NCBI GenBank assembly: GCA_000934455.1
Contig: KN882778.1
Span: 10,848 to 45,188 of the forward strand
Origin: Apostichopus parvimensis
Taxonomy: Eukaryota > Echinodermata > Holothuroidea > Aspidochirotida > Stichopodidae
Length of the DNA stretch: 34,341 nt
Direction: 5' to 3'
Shown: positions 20,425 through 33,087 of the stretch, piece by piece
Numbering within the stretch: position 1 is the stretch's first letter
Layout of the letters: every line of letters begins with the position of its first letter
Notes under the pieces: model-generated
What the model was told of the DNA's origin: nothing
Database searches by the model: none
What the model saw: the letters and a program-made list of their open reading frames with translations, nothing else
Program-made: the position numbers and the translations under genes

Positions 20425-21989
20425 CTGCCTGCCTGAGGGATGGTTGTCCAGGCAATTGGTGACATGAAATAGTACACATAGACTAAAAAAATATAATTCA
20501 CAATCTTCAAGGAGTTAGATATGCACCATGTATTGAATGTAGTTACTGTGACCTGTATTATGGTACATAATGTATGCCTGTGGGATGTGCACAACCAAAA
20601 CGTTGCTTGCTACGTGGACTTGTTGCTATGCAGTGTACAGTATGTAATAGAATATGCACAAATCTCTTACACTAAACAGGTGTAGCAGGACTATGCTAAA
20701 CATACGGTTAATGCCAGGCTTTTGACAGGGTTCGTGTTCCTATTACAGTGAACACTCATGCATATATATTGTATTGTACAAACTTTCATATTATACCAGA
20801 ATGTAGGCCACCGTGTGGTAAAGTACATCCTTTGTTTATCGTTACGGTCACCTCCGATGTGACTGCTGAAATGACTAGGCTGTTTTGGCTTATTAATTTA
20901 ATTTCATTGCATAACGCGCCAGGCCAGAGTCAATTTAGCATTCAGTATTATACAGTCACTATTTATTTATGAATAGCGCCACCTACATTTCTTAAGTCGT
21001 GAAGAGTCTCCTCAGCGGGATGGTTTCACGTAGGATTTTAAATTGTATCGTACATTTTCCTGACGTAAAAGCAACGTCAAAATAATTGGATGTATATTAT
21101 TACTTTCAAAATTTGCAAGAATTATTCCCTCTCGAATTGGACAGATTGTGTAGAATCCCAAAGACAGCTTACAGTAGTAGTTTAATCGGTAATCTATTTA
21201 CATCCCAGTATTGGGTTAGTGGTGATTTGGTATCTTAATCATGTTCCCTTTCTTTGTTTCAGTAGTGATTTGTATCTATAAAGTGCATTACACTTTTCAT
21301 CCTTATTTTGGTATGCATAATGTACTAAGTGGGACCTTGATCAATCTTTTTTCTTTTAATTTCACTGTTATCCTCTCCTCTCCATATATCTTATTCCTTC
21401 TCTTCTTTTTTCCCCCGTCTGAATAAAAAATGGTTGAAAGTCTCCATATATATGTGTTAGTTTGGTTCCTTTTCTGTGACGCGGTTGAGCTAATAACGTC
21501 AGACTGGAGTGTGAGACTTGTGGGTGTAAATTCCCACGTTTGGGAGGAAGGTGAGATGGGGAGTGTGATATGTAACCTAATTACCAAAAGTAGTAATTAT
21601 CTTGAAAATGATCTCCTAAAACGTCCACAATTGTCGGAAGTGCGGAAATGCAATGGCAGTGCCGATGCTGCTAAAATCTTGATTCAATCTCACATAGTCT
21701 AAAATGAATCTAATCCATGTAGCTATGTGATAGCAGTAAATTGCAGACAGATTTTGGAGAAAATTTATTAAATCTTCTGCCAATGATAATTTAAGGGATG
21801 GGGTTGTGGAGGGAGGAGGGGAGGTAATTTTTAGGTAATACATCAAACTTTTACAAATATAAGGTGACATGTCAATTCAAACCCTCTCTACGGCTACTTA
21901 AACAAAAAATGCAATATGAGCAACAAATGTCTTTTCCCTAAGTTTTCGTAATGGACAAGATATTTTCTAGTTATCTTACATGAAGATTA
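20425..21989. other. Intergenic stretch with no recognised gene
   Basis: Open frames here are short and have no family resemblance. Nothing else stands out apart from AATAAA at 21422-21427. Confidence 0.6.
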
Positions 21990-22238
21990 CATCTACAATG
22001 GTTGTATCACTTTGGCGGGCGAGCTTTCTCTGTGATGGCCCCACGACTGTGGAACAATCTCATAGCCAAACAAGTGGCACCTATTTCTCCATCCAGTAAG
22101 ACGGATCTCAAAAAACAGTTAAAAACTATCCTTTTTGAGAAATATCACAGACCCTTTATTTGGGAGCACATTTGAACATTGCCTTGTGCTCTGGATACCT
22201 GCGCTATACAAAAAACAGTTATTATTATTATTATTATC
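21990..22238 (+). mobile_element. 5'-truncated L2/CR1-like LINE 3' end with TTA tail
   Basis: The frame from about 22011 to the TGA at 22173-22175 encodes FGGRAFSVMAPRLWNNLIAK, then SSKTDLKKQLKTILFEKYHR, the hallmark C-terminus of L2/CR1-type RT proteins. It is followed by TGCGCTATACAAAAAACA and a (TTA)n run at 22219-22237, the usual form of an L2 3' end. It is clearly a different family from the LINE in MAEA intron 2. Only the last ~55 codons remain. Confidence 0.8.
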
Positions 22239-22968
22239 ACTTCATGTCGTCCATCTGGATGTATCGTTTACAATCCCAGTCATTCTCAAGATGATGCGTG
22301 CAATTAACATTCACTTAAGACCGACTTTGAGCCCCAGTAGTGTATCAGATCTACATATCTACCACATCTTATGAAGCCTAAAAAGGGTTTTCAAAACCAT
22401 GAAGCCTATTAAGTTTGTCATTGATCTTCATCAATAAATACTGTACCTCTTCATTCATTTTTTTATTTTTTGTAGGAAATTTTACTTAGACTCATATGTC
22501 AATCTGATTGCTGTTGACAGACCATTAGGTGCAATGTTAGTAATCTGCAGCAGCAGCAGTCTTTGAATCATTTGACTGGGTAACAAGAGGTAGTAATGTG
22601 TGTGAAGGAGGAGGGGGGGCAGGGGGCCATGGCTCCCCCAACTTCCATCGTCAGTCGGGTAAATTTTTACATTTAGTCAGGGAAGAATTGAACCACTTGG
22701 TGTACACTCCCATTCTAAACCACATACATACATCCAAGAGTGTTAGCACAACCTTACTTTGCCTCAGCATGCCCATTTGATGTTTAACCCACCCCCCCCC
22801 ACATCCCCACACCATTGGAGTCCGCTTCAATGTGTCCATAGCCACACCCTCTCCTCCATAAAAACCCTTGATTCGCCTCTGGCCCTTATTAAGTTGGGGA
22901 GTAAGTTTGTCCACCCCACATTTTAAAATCCTGTGCCTGCCACTGACACGAGCAGTATACTGTCATAT
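22239..22968. other. Intergenic, interspersed-repeat remnants
   Basis: Contains a short CAG repeat (22546-22558), G- and C-rich runs and, at 22800-22890 on the - strand, a segment related to 24385-24480 (+): GAGGGTGTGGCTATGGACAC versus GAGGGGTGTGGCTATGGGGT, each preceded by a GGCGRATCAA block. No host gene was seen. Confidence 0.5.
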
Positions 22969-23180
22969 GCACATAATAGCAAGGCCCATACAGATGGATG
23001 TAGTTTGATTATATTTGTCTTAAATACAACCCCAAAACATATCTTGTCCATATTGTGCACATAATAGCAAGGCCCACACAGATGGATGTAGTTTGTTTAC
23101 AATTTTGTTTACATTGTTTGTTTACATGGACAAGCTATGTCTTAAATACAATCCAAAACATATATCGTCCATACTGTGGG
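22969..23180. repeat. Tandem duplication of an ~88-bp unit, second copy enlarged
   Basis: GCACATAATAGCAAGGCCCA starts at 22969 and 23057. Both copies continue with ACAGATGGATGTAGTTTG and later GTCTTAAATACAA, CCAAAACATAT and GTCCATA. The second copy carries about 45 extra bases made of TTGTTTACA repeats plus CATGGACAAGCTATG. The copies are nearly identical elsewhere, so the duplication is recent. Confidence 0.85.
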
Positions 23181-23635
23181 AGAAGTGATACTATTACTAG
23201 TATCTATTAACCTTTCAAAGTTTTTATGTCAGAGTTTACATTATATACTCATAGTAACTGAGGGTTTCTCTGAACCGAGGGAAGGACCTTTTCGGTGAAA
23301 TCCAGGTCTAGTGTATAACCAAGTACTGAAGCATTATGCTATTGAACCATTATTCAATCTAAGATCTTTTGTAGATCTGGTCTGTCGTCCATTTGGCCAA
23401 GATCTTGTGTATAGTGACTTCTTCCTGATGGATGGGCACTTTGGTTGAGCATTAGATCAGTATAAGAAGGGCACCACCACTCCCCCCCCCCTTCCCTTGC
23501 CCTAAGCTTTTATTCCCAAGTACTTTTTTTAACAATGGGTAATCAAATGGAAAACAAATTAGTTAATCAACAAGAAAATTTATGCAAATTTAGAATGATA
23601 AGGAAATCTGATCATTTAACTCAGATATAACATTG

Positions 23636-23790
23636 ATCACTGAGAGAGTAAAACAAAAGAGAGGTGTTAGAGGGAAGAAGTGGAGAGCAAGGTTTGGAGG
23701 GGGGGTGAGGGGGGGAAGTGAGGGAAATGAAGGGATATGAGAGATACAAGACAAAGGGATGAAGAGCTAGAGGTAAAAGTAGAGGAACTA
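23636..23790. repeat. Purine-rich tract
   Basis: About 155 bases that are overwhelmingly A and G on the + strand, including GGAGGGGGGGTGAGGGGGGG. It may be able to form triplex or quadruplex structures; no coding signal was seen. Confidence 0.6.
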
Positions 23791-26700
23791 AATTGATGAA
23801 AAGTAAACTTTTTAATGATTTTTTGACTTTAGAGTGTACTTTAGAGTTTCAACCTTCTCTGATTGTTATAGATAAAAACTATGTCATACGTCTTCACACT
23901 TGACAATCTTCCGTGCTCATTCTGGCAAAGTCACTCAACTAATGTGCTTCATTTGAGCTTTACTTTCTTCACTGGAAGAGTCTCTAAATATTTTATACAA
24001 TTTTCCAGCACAAGGAGGATGTTATAGTCAGTATCTATGTGATCCCCTTTGGCAATTCTCTAGTAAGGGCAAGTAATAAATGGATTTGTTTTTTTGTGGT
24101 ATAATTTTGCTCTGTTATCCTTTCTCTATCATTTACATCAAGAGACAGGCTACAGGAGCATCAACTTTCAAGTAATTACTATTTTCTTAAAACAAATTCC
24201 CATGAGGTCCTGTGGTCAAATTTGAAGTTGTAGATTGCAAATTTGTTTGAAGTTCATGTCAACTAACCTTTCTGCATAATTAAACAATGATGTGTGTGGA
24301 GGTTTTCAAAGGAGAAAAGAGGGAGGGGATGGGGGGGGGGTGATTCCAAATTCACCCATTGGAGTTTTTCTGGGGCATGAACCTTTCAGATGGGCTGTAG
24401 GCGGATCAACAGTTTTACAGAAGAGGGGTGTGGCTATGGGGTCGTTGAATTGGATTCGGATGTAAGCGGGTCTGTCGGTCATCTCTTAGAAAGAAGAAAA
24501 ATGCAAACTTAGACACATCAAGCAGTGCAGTCTGATGCATATTTAGACTATAAAATTAGCTGTCCATAATAAGTCTAAATGCAAGGGTGTGCTCATAAAT
24601 ACTTTTGAATTTTGAAGAAAAAAAACATATCTCTCAGTAACAGCAATCATTGCTAAGGTATCTACTAGTGAGGTTGGAAGATTGAATGAGATCCTGTTGT
24701 GTTTAGAGTAGCAGATATATATATAAATAGACATTGGCTGTGATAGTGAAACAGGGCTTGTTAAGCATGAACACAGCAGAGCTAGCTGAAACAGATCATG
24801 GATCTTACTTTTACAATTTTTAATTTCAGTTTGGATATCCGCAGTATGGGATCGATGGTGGTGTCTAGCACTTCTGTTACACCTCATTTGAAACAAGGTC
24901 AGATTACTGGCATGAGACGTTTCTTTGTGCGCGAGTCTTCACACCCATCTGTATTGGCCTTGGCAAATTTTTAGCAGGATAAAAATTGCAAGAAGTTTTC
25001 AAAAGTACTTTCTTAGCTGCACCTTAAATATCATTTTGTCTTGTTTATCATTAAAAAAATTCTTTTTAGAAGTACAACAAAAAGTCTCTGTGAGGATAAC
25101 TCACTATTTCTAGAGCAATGAAAGTGCTTGTTAAACTTTGAGCTTTTGGTGACAACGTGCAGTTTTGGACATTCTATGATTTTTTGTTGACATTAGTAAA
25201 GACATTTTAGTACCTTTTTTATCTTTAAATGTTAACAAGCAGTATTCATGGTTTATTGATGCTTGCCGTCTTCTAATGACAGCATAAGTCATTTAAAATC
25301 ATAAACAACAATTGGTCGAGTGTCTCTTATCTGACCTGAAAAGCTGCCAAAGTATTATGATAATTTGAGAAAGCTTAGCTAGGAGTTCCCTTTATATATT
25401 TGGGAAAGTTAATTGCTAATATTTGACTATAAAATATTGTCTTAACATAGTTAGCTATGCCTCTCCGTGAGATATATATTTCTTTAAAGCTGAATTATGC
25501 CATGAATAGTTCATGCTGCTTCAAGTCCATCAATACATTAATTTCCATTTCATAGAATAAAGAAGAAATAGGCGAAGGGGTTGGGGTTGGGGGGGGGGGT
25601 TGGAAGGGAAGTGAACTGTTTCTTGTTTGGTTTCACTAAATGAGTGGTATTCCTGTGGGTATTTAAATATGTAATATTGAGAAATCCCGTAGGCATTAAA
25701 TTTCTCAGAATGTGGCAAACGACATCATTACTTATTCACTAAAGAAAATTACTCGGTGATTTGCAATGAATGTCAGGTTTGCTAATGGTAGCTCATCACT
25801 TGCAGTCATGCATATTCATTAGCAGTGTCAAACAAAATATCATAAATACCAACTCAATAAAGACTTATTTAATACCTTTTTGTATCCCTTGGTTACTATC
25901 TCAGGTTGGTTTTGTAATCGGATTATTTATCAGTTATTAATATTTGTTGGGATTCCTTTCTGGCGTTATGGGTATAATCTTTGGTTAATTTAAGTCACTG
26001 TTGCGCAGCAAAAAAGTCATTTGGGTATTAACGTCTTTAAGTCCCAGCTCATCCTTTATGTATAGACTTTCCTGTTTAATACAACCCTGGAAAGGATAAG
26101 AATTCTTGCTTCTACAGTATCTTAAATTTGGTAAGATAAACAAAATGAACCAGGCTTAATATTCAAGACTTAATTTGCGATAATACTGAGATGGCAGTGT
26201 AGCTATCTGTGTTTATAATCAAAGTTGTACACATGCAATTTAAATATCACAATGGTAATTTGAAAACTGTAAAATTGTAATTGTGATGAAACTGCACTCT
26301 TTGAGTTGCAATTGTGGAGAATGCTTTATTCTATTTAATTCTAAACTCCCACAACATTTCATCTGATACAGTTTGACTCAGTCAAGATATATGTCAAATT
26401 TTGCAGGATATGTGTGCCTCTGTATCTGATGGTCAAATATGATAACAAAAGTGCAAGTGTACATCTCCAAAAATTATTTTAGAATAGAATGCAATCACAT
26501 ATTCATTTGATGAAATATTGAAATATTCATAATCAATATTCATGAACATGGTAATCATTTTAGATGACCAAGTGCAATTGTACATATTTTGTATATAAAA
26601 CAAACTTATAACTATAGTATATTTTGTTGTAAGCTGGTTGTAGCTCTGTGTACAATATAACAGATTAATACAAATTATCTTTTACTCAGTGGAAGTGCTT

Positions 26701-28242
26701 CGGGGTTGTGGGTGAGGGGGGGTGGCAATTTCCCCCAGATTTTCCCCTTGTCCCCCCAGTTGCCCCCTAATAAGATCTACTATAAGTATACTTATCCAAA
26801 TTATATAGAAGAAGGCTGTCTATGGTTGTATTAGAAACAGTTTCTAATGCAATGCATTAATGTAACATTGTCAAATGATAGCACCATTTTACATCTAAGT
26901 CACTTTATTTGTAGAAAAATTCCCAAAGGGAAGAGGAAACCCTCTCCTTAAACTTCCCCCATATCAGTGTTATATTTTTGGCCCCCCCCCCTCACCCCCA
27001 AAAAAGAAATATGCATTACCCCCTAGTTGCCCTAGATTGCCTTGGCTGCCATGGTGCTGCCACTTCTTGTGCTAGAATCCCCACAATTGCTGATTTTTAG
27101 TTTCACTATATTCTCTGCCATACCTTTTACGGATATATATATACCTTCCTCCTTTGGTCCTCATGATAAATGACTCAGATAGGAGAGACTTGGACGAGTT
27201 TGTTGAGCAACTTGTCTTTATTATGTGTGAATTTGAGCAGGGTTACAGTAGATTTAAGCCAAGCTCATTATACTCTCGAGAAACACAGGCAAGCCTTTTA
27301 TTTAAAGCCTTGAGCTGACATGTTTTATGTCTTTGTGTTTGGTGATAAATCTCGGAAAATGTCCATCGAATCTGTATGTTCTTCATGTGAGTCCGTGGAT
27401 CAAAGTATAGGCATGTACACATTGAGGTCTAATGTGTCGACCGAGACTGATTTAAGTGTAACTTGAACTAAACATTTCATGAGATGTCGATTTGCTTCCC
27501 AGAATGGCTAAGGCTTGGGGGGGGGGGGGGGGGGGGGGGGGAGGTGGAGAATGGGGAGACAGATTATAACCAGTTATGTAAGAACCTATCACAAGTTAAG
27601 TGGGGGTGGGAGTACAGAAAACAGGTGGGGTATGGGTATCTTCCCCGGGAGGAATTTAGTTTTCTATAGTTTATTTGGTGGCACAATGCATCATTGGAAA
27701 TTTCAACTGTGTTCTTTATCAAAGACTTATCTTATAGTTTTGAATTTGTATATTACAATTTCAACTCCTGTTAACAGGAACCAAAGCTTTCCCTTCATAT
27801 CTCAAAAATTTGGACCATTTCATCTCAAAATTTCAACTTTTTTTTTCTTCTCAAAAGGTACTTAGTTTTCTAATTTTGAATTTTATACCAGAATTTCAAT
27901 ACTTGAGGGGAAGGGATGGGGTGGGCGGGATCGGGCATTGGAGCAGTATTGCATACTTAGTCGAGTGTGGATTTTTCAATAGTTACAACTTGATGTAATA
28001 AATTTGTTTCAAGTAGCATTCTTCATTTTAATGCTGTCCGAAGGTGGCTTCCTTGAGAACTTGCAAATCATGGACGTTCCCCTGTGGATTTTTCCCAATG
28101 TCAGAGTTTATTTTTGATTGTTTGCAATTATCGCCCAAGTACTAAGCTCAAGGTTAATACATGTATTGGATAATTAATAGCTTATAATTCCGATGCCAAA
28201 GTGATGTTGCAGTGCAGGTGCATCTTTAATGCAGGAAAGTAT
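23791..28242. other. Intergenic stretch with poly-G/C runs, no gene recognised
   Basis: Contains G10 at 24331-24340, G11 at 25589-25599, C10 at 26982-26991 and a G25 run at 27517-27541. The G/C-rich segments 26700-26770 and 26960-27040 look like inverted, diverged copies of one interspersed repeat. Open frames are short and low-complexity. Confidence 0.55.
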
Positions 28243-29074
28243 GATCGCTATATACTGATAGCTATAAATACGGATAGCTATATACTGATAGCTATATATA
28301 CTGATAGCTATATATACTGATAGCTATATACTGATAGCTATATATACGGATAGCTATATATATAATGACAGCTATATATACTGATAGCTATATATACTGA
28401 TAGCTATATACTGATAGCTATATATACTGATAGCTATATATACTGACAGCTATATACTGATAGCTATATATACTGATAGCTATATACTGATAGCTATATA
28501 TACTGATAGCTATATATACTGATAGCTATATATACTAATAGCTGTATATATTGATAGCTATATATACTGATAGCTATATACTGATAGCTATATATATACT
28601 GATAGCTATATACTGATAGCTATATACTGATAGCTATATATACTGATAGCTATATATACTGATAGCTATATATACTGATAGCTATATACTGATAGCTATA
28701 TATACTGATAGCTATATATACTGATAGCTATATACTGATAGCTATATACTGATAGATATATATATATACTGATAGCTATATATACTGATAGCTATATACT
28801 GATAGCTATATATACTGATAGCTATATACTGATAGCTGTATACTGATAGATATATATACTGATAGCTATATATACTGATAGCTTTATACTGATAGCTATA
28901 TACTGATAGCTATATACTCAGAACTATATACTGATTATATACTGATAGCTATATACTGATAGCTATATATACTGATAGCTATATACTGATAGCTATATAC
29001 TGATAACTATATACTGATAACTATATACTGATAGCTATATACTGATAGCTATATATACTGATAGCTTTATACTG
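28243..29074. repeat. Minisatellite of 14/16-bp units (GATAGCTATATACT / GATAGCTATATATACT)
   Basis: About 830 bp and roughly 55 units alternating irregularly between 14 and 16 bp; the length difference is one extra AT. Each unit contains the palindrome ATAGCTAT. Variant units (GACAGC, GATAACT, ACGGATAGC, GATAGAT) are scattered, and a short disrupted patch lies near 28913-28937. Confidence 0.95.
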
Positions 29075-31140
29075 CAGTGAAAATTAAACTATATATTGCA
29101 TTTCTTTTCTTTGTATTTTGGCATTTTATTTTCCTTCGATGATCAATGCCAGAGTAATGGAGGACAACCTTTTTTTTTTGATCAATATCTCATGCATATC
29201 TGAGTGAAACTTGAAACTATTGAACTCATCATGTTTTCTGACCCATGGAGGCTCGCATGAGTGTTACGCTCACATGGTCTTGGTACATCATCCTATTTGG
29301 AAAGAGATCTGCTTATACCTCAGTTAGGCCCAATTGATATTCTCACAGGTGTGCCTGGTTAAAGATGTTTCGACAAGAAACATTCCGTTTGAATAAAACA
29401 TGAGTTAAACTTCTGATGGGCGATGTATTCCATTACAAAGTCTATAAGCCAGCAAACTCAAGTATTTCCAACGGAAAATTGAAAGTAATTTCCCCTCAGA
29501 ACTGCAAAATGACCTTTTACATATTGATAGGAAACAATGTGACACACATTAAGGAGAGATGAACCAACACTACTATTAGCATACAGATGTACTGGTAATA
29601 TCATTGTAAACTTTTACTTCAAGAAATGATTAACTATACCTTCGATTTGTTCAAGGAATCTTTTGGTGACGATGAAACCCATTTTGATGATACCTTAAAG
29701 AGAAAAATATTCCAAACTCTTAGTTGAAAACCCTCGCATCGAAAATCTCCAATTTTTTGTGGTTAATTCTAACTAGAGATATGGTTGATTGAATGAAAAG
29801 CTATTTTGATTGGCTAACCCCCCCCCCCCCTCCCGGGCCCTTACACAAGAAAGTAGATGCCAGTAGGTGGTAATGTGATGTCATCTGAGGGCTGGTGTTC
29901 TTCTAAAGCTTTACTTTCCTTGTGGTAGTCCTCTTATGATTTATTATTTTAAATATTTTTGGAACATATGTTTGCTTAAGTTGTAGAATTTCATCACTTA
30001 ATGCAGTTTTGTTGTTGTTGTTGTAGAAATATTTTCCTCTGTAGATGAATCGTTTAGATATTGTACATAAAAACAAATGCATTCGACAGCTCAGTTGTCA
30101 TGACAACATCTTTGGCTCTGTTGTTGCCAGATTTGCATTCACAAAATATCATCATTCTTGACAAATTCATATCTTTGCCAAACAAAATGCAACAAAGGAT
30201 GTGGTTTGGTCCTAGAACTTAGGCAGAATTAGATTTGTAGCAAAACTCTTGAAATTCAACAATCATTTGCAGTCAGCAGAATACCTTGGATTTAAAACAG
30301 GTATTTGTTTCATGATCTTTGGTGTATGATAATGTCACAAAAACCAACCAATTACTTATCAAATATAAGTATTATGCAATTGATCAAATCAAGACATATC
30401 CCTGTACTTTAGTTACTGATCCAGTTTCATTATGCCGACATTTATTTTTATAATATTAAGAGTTGGACTGGATGCATTTCATAATAATCTCTCCATGCTG
30501 CCAAGTAATTATCCTGAATCCAGTTTACTCAATCTGTACAATATCTGTAATCGACATCAACACTAAAGACATCACTTACAGATACTAGACTGTGAAATAT
30601 TTCCAATAGCTCAATTTTTCCTTTATTTTTATATTTTGCGCCCTCCAATTTTGACGGCCTGGTGCTCATGTGGCCTCATTGCTATATCCAGCCCCCCCCC
30701 CCCCCTTCAATACATGAAAGTGAAAGCTCTTCTAGTACTAACAAAAATTTCTGGCACTTTTCCAGTAATTTCTTTGCCCTTTAAGGATTTCCCTCCTAAT
30801 GTACCATACATTTTATTTGCTAGTGTGTTTTCGGACATCTTCAAGTGGCATGCATATTGCCATTTAGTGATGTCATTCACTTCCTTCCTGTTCTGGTTTC
30901 TTCAAGGACGTGTTAACTAGTTTAAGTGTGAAACTGGATGATTCCTTCCAAGAATTGATAGTGGGATCTGAAGGGGGCTACCCTCGGTAAATTCAACTGA
31001 GGGGTTAACAAATTTATTTGCTTTCAGATTTATTTGTAAAGTTCTTATCTTTTTCACAAGCAATTAGATACCTGCTGTATTGGATTAAAAGACTTTCCAT
31101 TCTGACGAGCAGGTATAAATGGCAACAAAAAAAAAAAGTT
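29075..31140. other. Intergenic stretch with no recognised gene
   Basis: C13 at 29818-29830 and C14 at 30692-30705 are the clearest landmarks. A diverged repeat copy lies at 30002-30195 (listed separately). No coding similarity was seen. Confidence 0.55.
30002..30195. repeat. Interspersed repeat, copy 1 (partner 33088-33275)
   Basis: It shares, in the same order and orientation with 33088-33275, ATGCAGTTTTGTTGTTG...GTAGAAATA, TTGCCAGATTTGCATT / TTGCCAGATGCATT and CATATCTTTGCCAAACAA / CATATCTTTGCCATACAA. The spacing is similar but the sequences are well diverged. Family unknown. Confidence 0.55.
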
Positions 31141-31460
31141 TTTGTGGTATTGACCTTTGACCTATGATGTCACCAATCATACAGGCAGAAATTTTCATGG
31201 TCAGGTGTCTACACACCAAGTTTGAACATGATCGGACTCACGATGTAAGAGGAGTGCGCGACACACCTTTTTGCACAATTTAGGCCAATTTTGACCATTG
31301 ACATACATATGTTTAGACCAAACAGGCGTTTAGTCATGTGGCAACCAGTACCCCTGTGACCTAGGTCCCCCAAATATCTGTCAGGCCCCCCAACAAAACT
31401 CTGAGATCCATGTCGTGTTGTTCGTGCAGATAAAGGTTCCAGTAACAAGAAAAGGTTCAG
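31141..31460. repeat. Interspersed repeat beginning with a DR1-like motif
   Basis: TGACCTTTGACCT at 31151-31163 reads AGGTCA-A-AGGTCA on the - strand, an exact DR1 nuclear-receptor half-site pair. It is followed by CACCAAGTTTGAACATGATC and other sequence that looks like a dispersed repeat rather than a gene. The repeat assignment rests on general resemblance. Confidence 0.4.
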
Positions 31461-31674
31461 TGGGTGGCAAGACTTCCAGATTTCCGAAAATTTACTCTTA
31501 AAGCCCATATAAGATAGCTCTCATGCATTCTAAGCATCAATAGTGTGTTGGGGTGTGATGAGTCATGGCAGACTGTATTCTTGGAAGATCCTGGGTTGTA
31601 AGTCTGAAAGTTTGCAGACCACTCCTTTAAGATAAACAATTTGTTTTTGTGACTGTTCATTGCCAGATATTATA

Positions 31675-31685
31675 TTAACAGTGCT
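31675..31685. repeat. Target-site duplication, left copy (TTAACAGTGCT)
   Basis: Perfect 11-bp direct repeat partner of 31984-31994, bracketing the RTE-like LINE end. Confidence 0.8.
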
Positions 31686-31983
31686 TAATCTTAATCTTCT
31701 CCGTAACGTCTGTTACATAAGGTCAAGATGCTCTCTTTCCACCCCTGTCGATCATCTGCAGCTCTTCTCACATCGGACCAGCTTCTCCAGCCATTCTTGT
31801 CTCTCTCTTTAGTTGCTGTCCTTCTCCAAGTCGTCTTGGGTCTGCCAACCTTCCTCCTTCCTTCTGGTGCCCATTCCATTGCTACTCTTGCATGATTTCC
31901 TGTCTCCGTCCTCATAATATGACCAATCCAATTCCATCTGCGTCTCCGTATCTCTACACTTATTTGTTTATGCCTGTTTGCTG
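31686..31983 (-). mobile_element. 5'-truncated RTE-like LINE, C-terminal end of ORF2
   Basis: On the - strand the sequence encodes RRRRWNWIGHIMRTE, ARVAMEWAPEGRRKVGRPKT, TWRRT and GWRSWSDVRRAADDRQGWKE, the conserved C-terminal block after the RT domain in RTE-related LINE proteins (RRWxWIGH, PEGxRKxGRPKTTWRR). The frame is open to a TAA in a GATTAAGATTA tail at the 3' end. A perfect 11-bp duplication flanks it on both sides, so the 298-bp fragment is one insertion event. The first few codons of the apparent frame belong to flanking DNA. Confidence 0.85.
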
Positions 31984-31994
31984 TTAACAGTGCT
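31984..31994. repeat. Target-site duplication, right copy (TTAACAGTGCT)
   Basis: Right copy of the perfect 11-bp duplication, adjoining the 5'-truncation point of the RTE-like fragment. Confidence 0.8.
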
Positions 31995-33087
31995 AGCATG
32001 TAGCAATTTGTTTTAAGAAAAAAAATTATGAATCAGTTATCACAAATTAGTTACAAAACCCACTTATTGGCAACTTTCCCAGCTGTACAGTTTACCAAAT
32101 GATTATGCAAACAGACAGACTGATGTTACAAAAATGACTAAATTTATATAAACACCATTTAAAACAGAAACAGTCACTCCTTTTCTTGTTAGCTTTCTCA
32201 CATAAGCAAAACCAGTGAGCACTGAGCTTTAACTACTGTGTTTTTAATATATGTATTTATTTCGCTAACTTGCATTTCCAATTCGGTCACATTTTACACT
32301 AACTAGGGCATGTAATTTTAACAACATATACTTGACTTGGTCAGAGAATTGTCTTAATTGAATCAGAAAGATATAATCAGAAAGAATTCCTCTAGCTGCA
32401 TTCTTCCTCTGGTCGCATATTAAGGCTCCTGAGATAAACATCGTTACAGAAAGGTCACTTGTTGCAAACTCAAACACAAATAAAAAACCTATATCCCACC
32501 CCCCCCCCCAACCCTGTTGACATAGTCTTGTAAATGTCATTAGTGATTATACTTTGCCATGCATCCACGACAGCAAAATGTGTGACTTATCACGTTTTCA
32601 TCAAGAATAAAGAGGAACATAAAGGGAGATTCCACTTACAGACAATATAACACTTATTCAGAGTGAAACATCATCCACTTAAATATCATCAACTTTATAT
32701 TATCCTCTTATTTGAAAACTCAAATCTCCATAAATCTTATCCTAACTCAAGATCGTTGACTGGATGTAACCTATTTTGACCGTGCAGAATTTTTGTTTCA
32801 GGGGGGGGGGGGGCCGCATTTCAACCATATGGTCCAAAATGGGGGGGGGGGAGTGAAGGTATAATCGAAATTTGGGGGATAGCCCCCCGATTTTGACTGA
32901 CTGAACCCTAAATTCTTCCAGAGTTGATCACAGTAGGTGGTCTACAATGTCGTCATTGTAGATGTTCTCTCAAAAATTTTACATTATTATGATCATCTTT
33001 TTGTTGAATTGCCCTTGAAATGTAATACTTTTGGAATGTTTGCTTAGTTTAGTTTTCAAAGTTCTCTGTGGCTAAAATTCAATCAAA
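31995..33087. other. Intergenic stretch with no recognised gene
   Basis: C11 at 32499-32509, G13 at 32801-32813 and G11 at 32841-32851 mark G/C-rich repeat remnants. No coding similarity was seen. Confidence 0.55.

Noticed and set aside
24543-24896. A 117-residue open frame on the - strand
   Set aside because: Low-complexity, AT-microsatellite-derived residues (IYIYIC) and no recognisable domain or splice context.
27484-27865. Gly-rich open frames
   Set aside because: The glycines come from the G25 homopolymer; the rest has no family resemblance.
31209-31508. A 99-residue open frame on the - strand
   Set aside because: It overlaps a dispersed repeat with a DR1 motif; no domain recognised.
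31498-31630. A TTAA-flanked (piggyBac-like) mini-element
   Set aside because: TTAA occurs at both sides, but the presumed ends match over only two to three bases, which is within chance.
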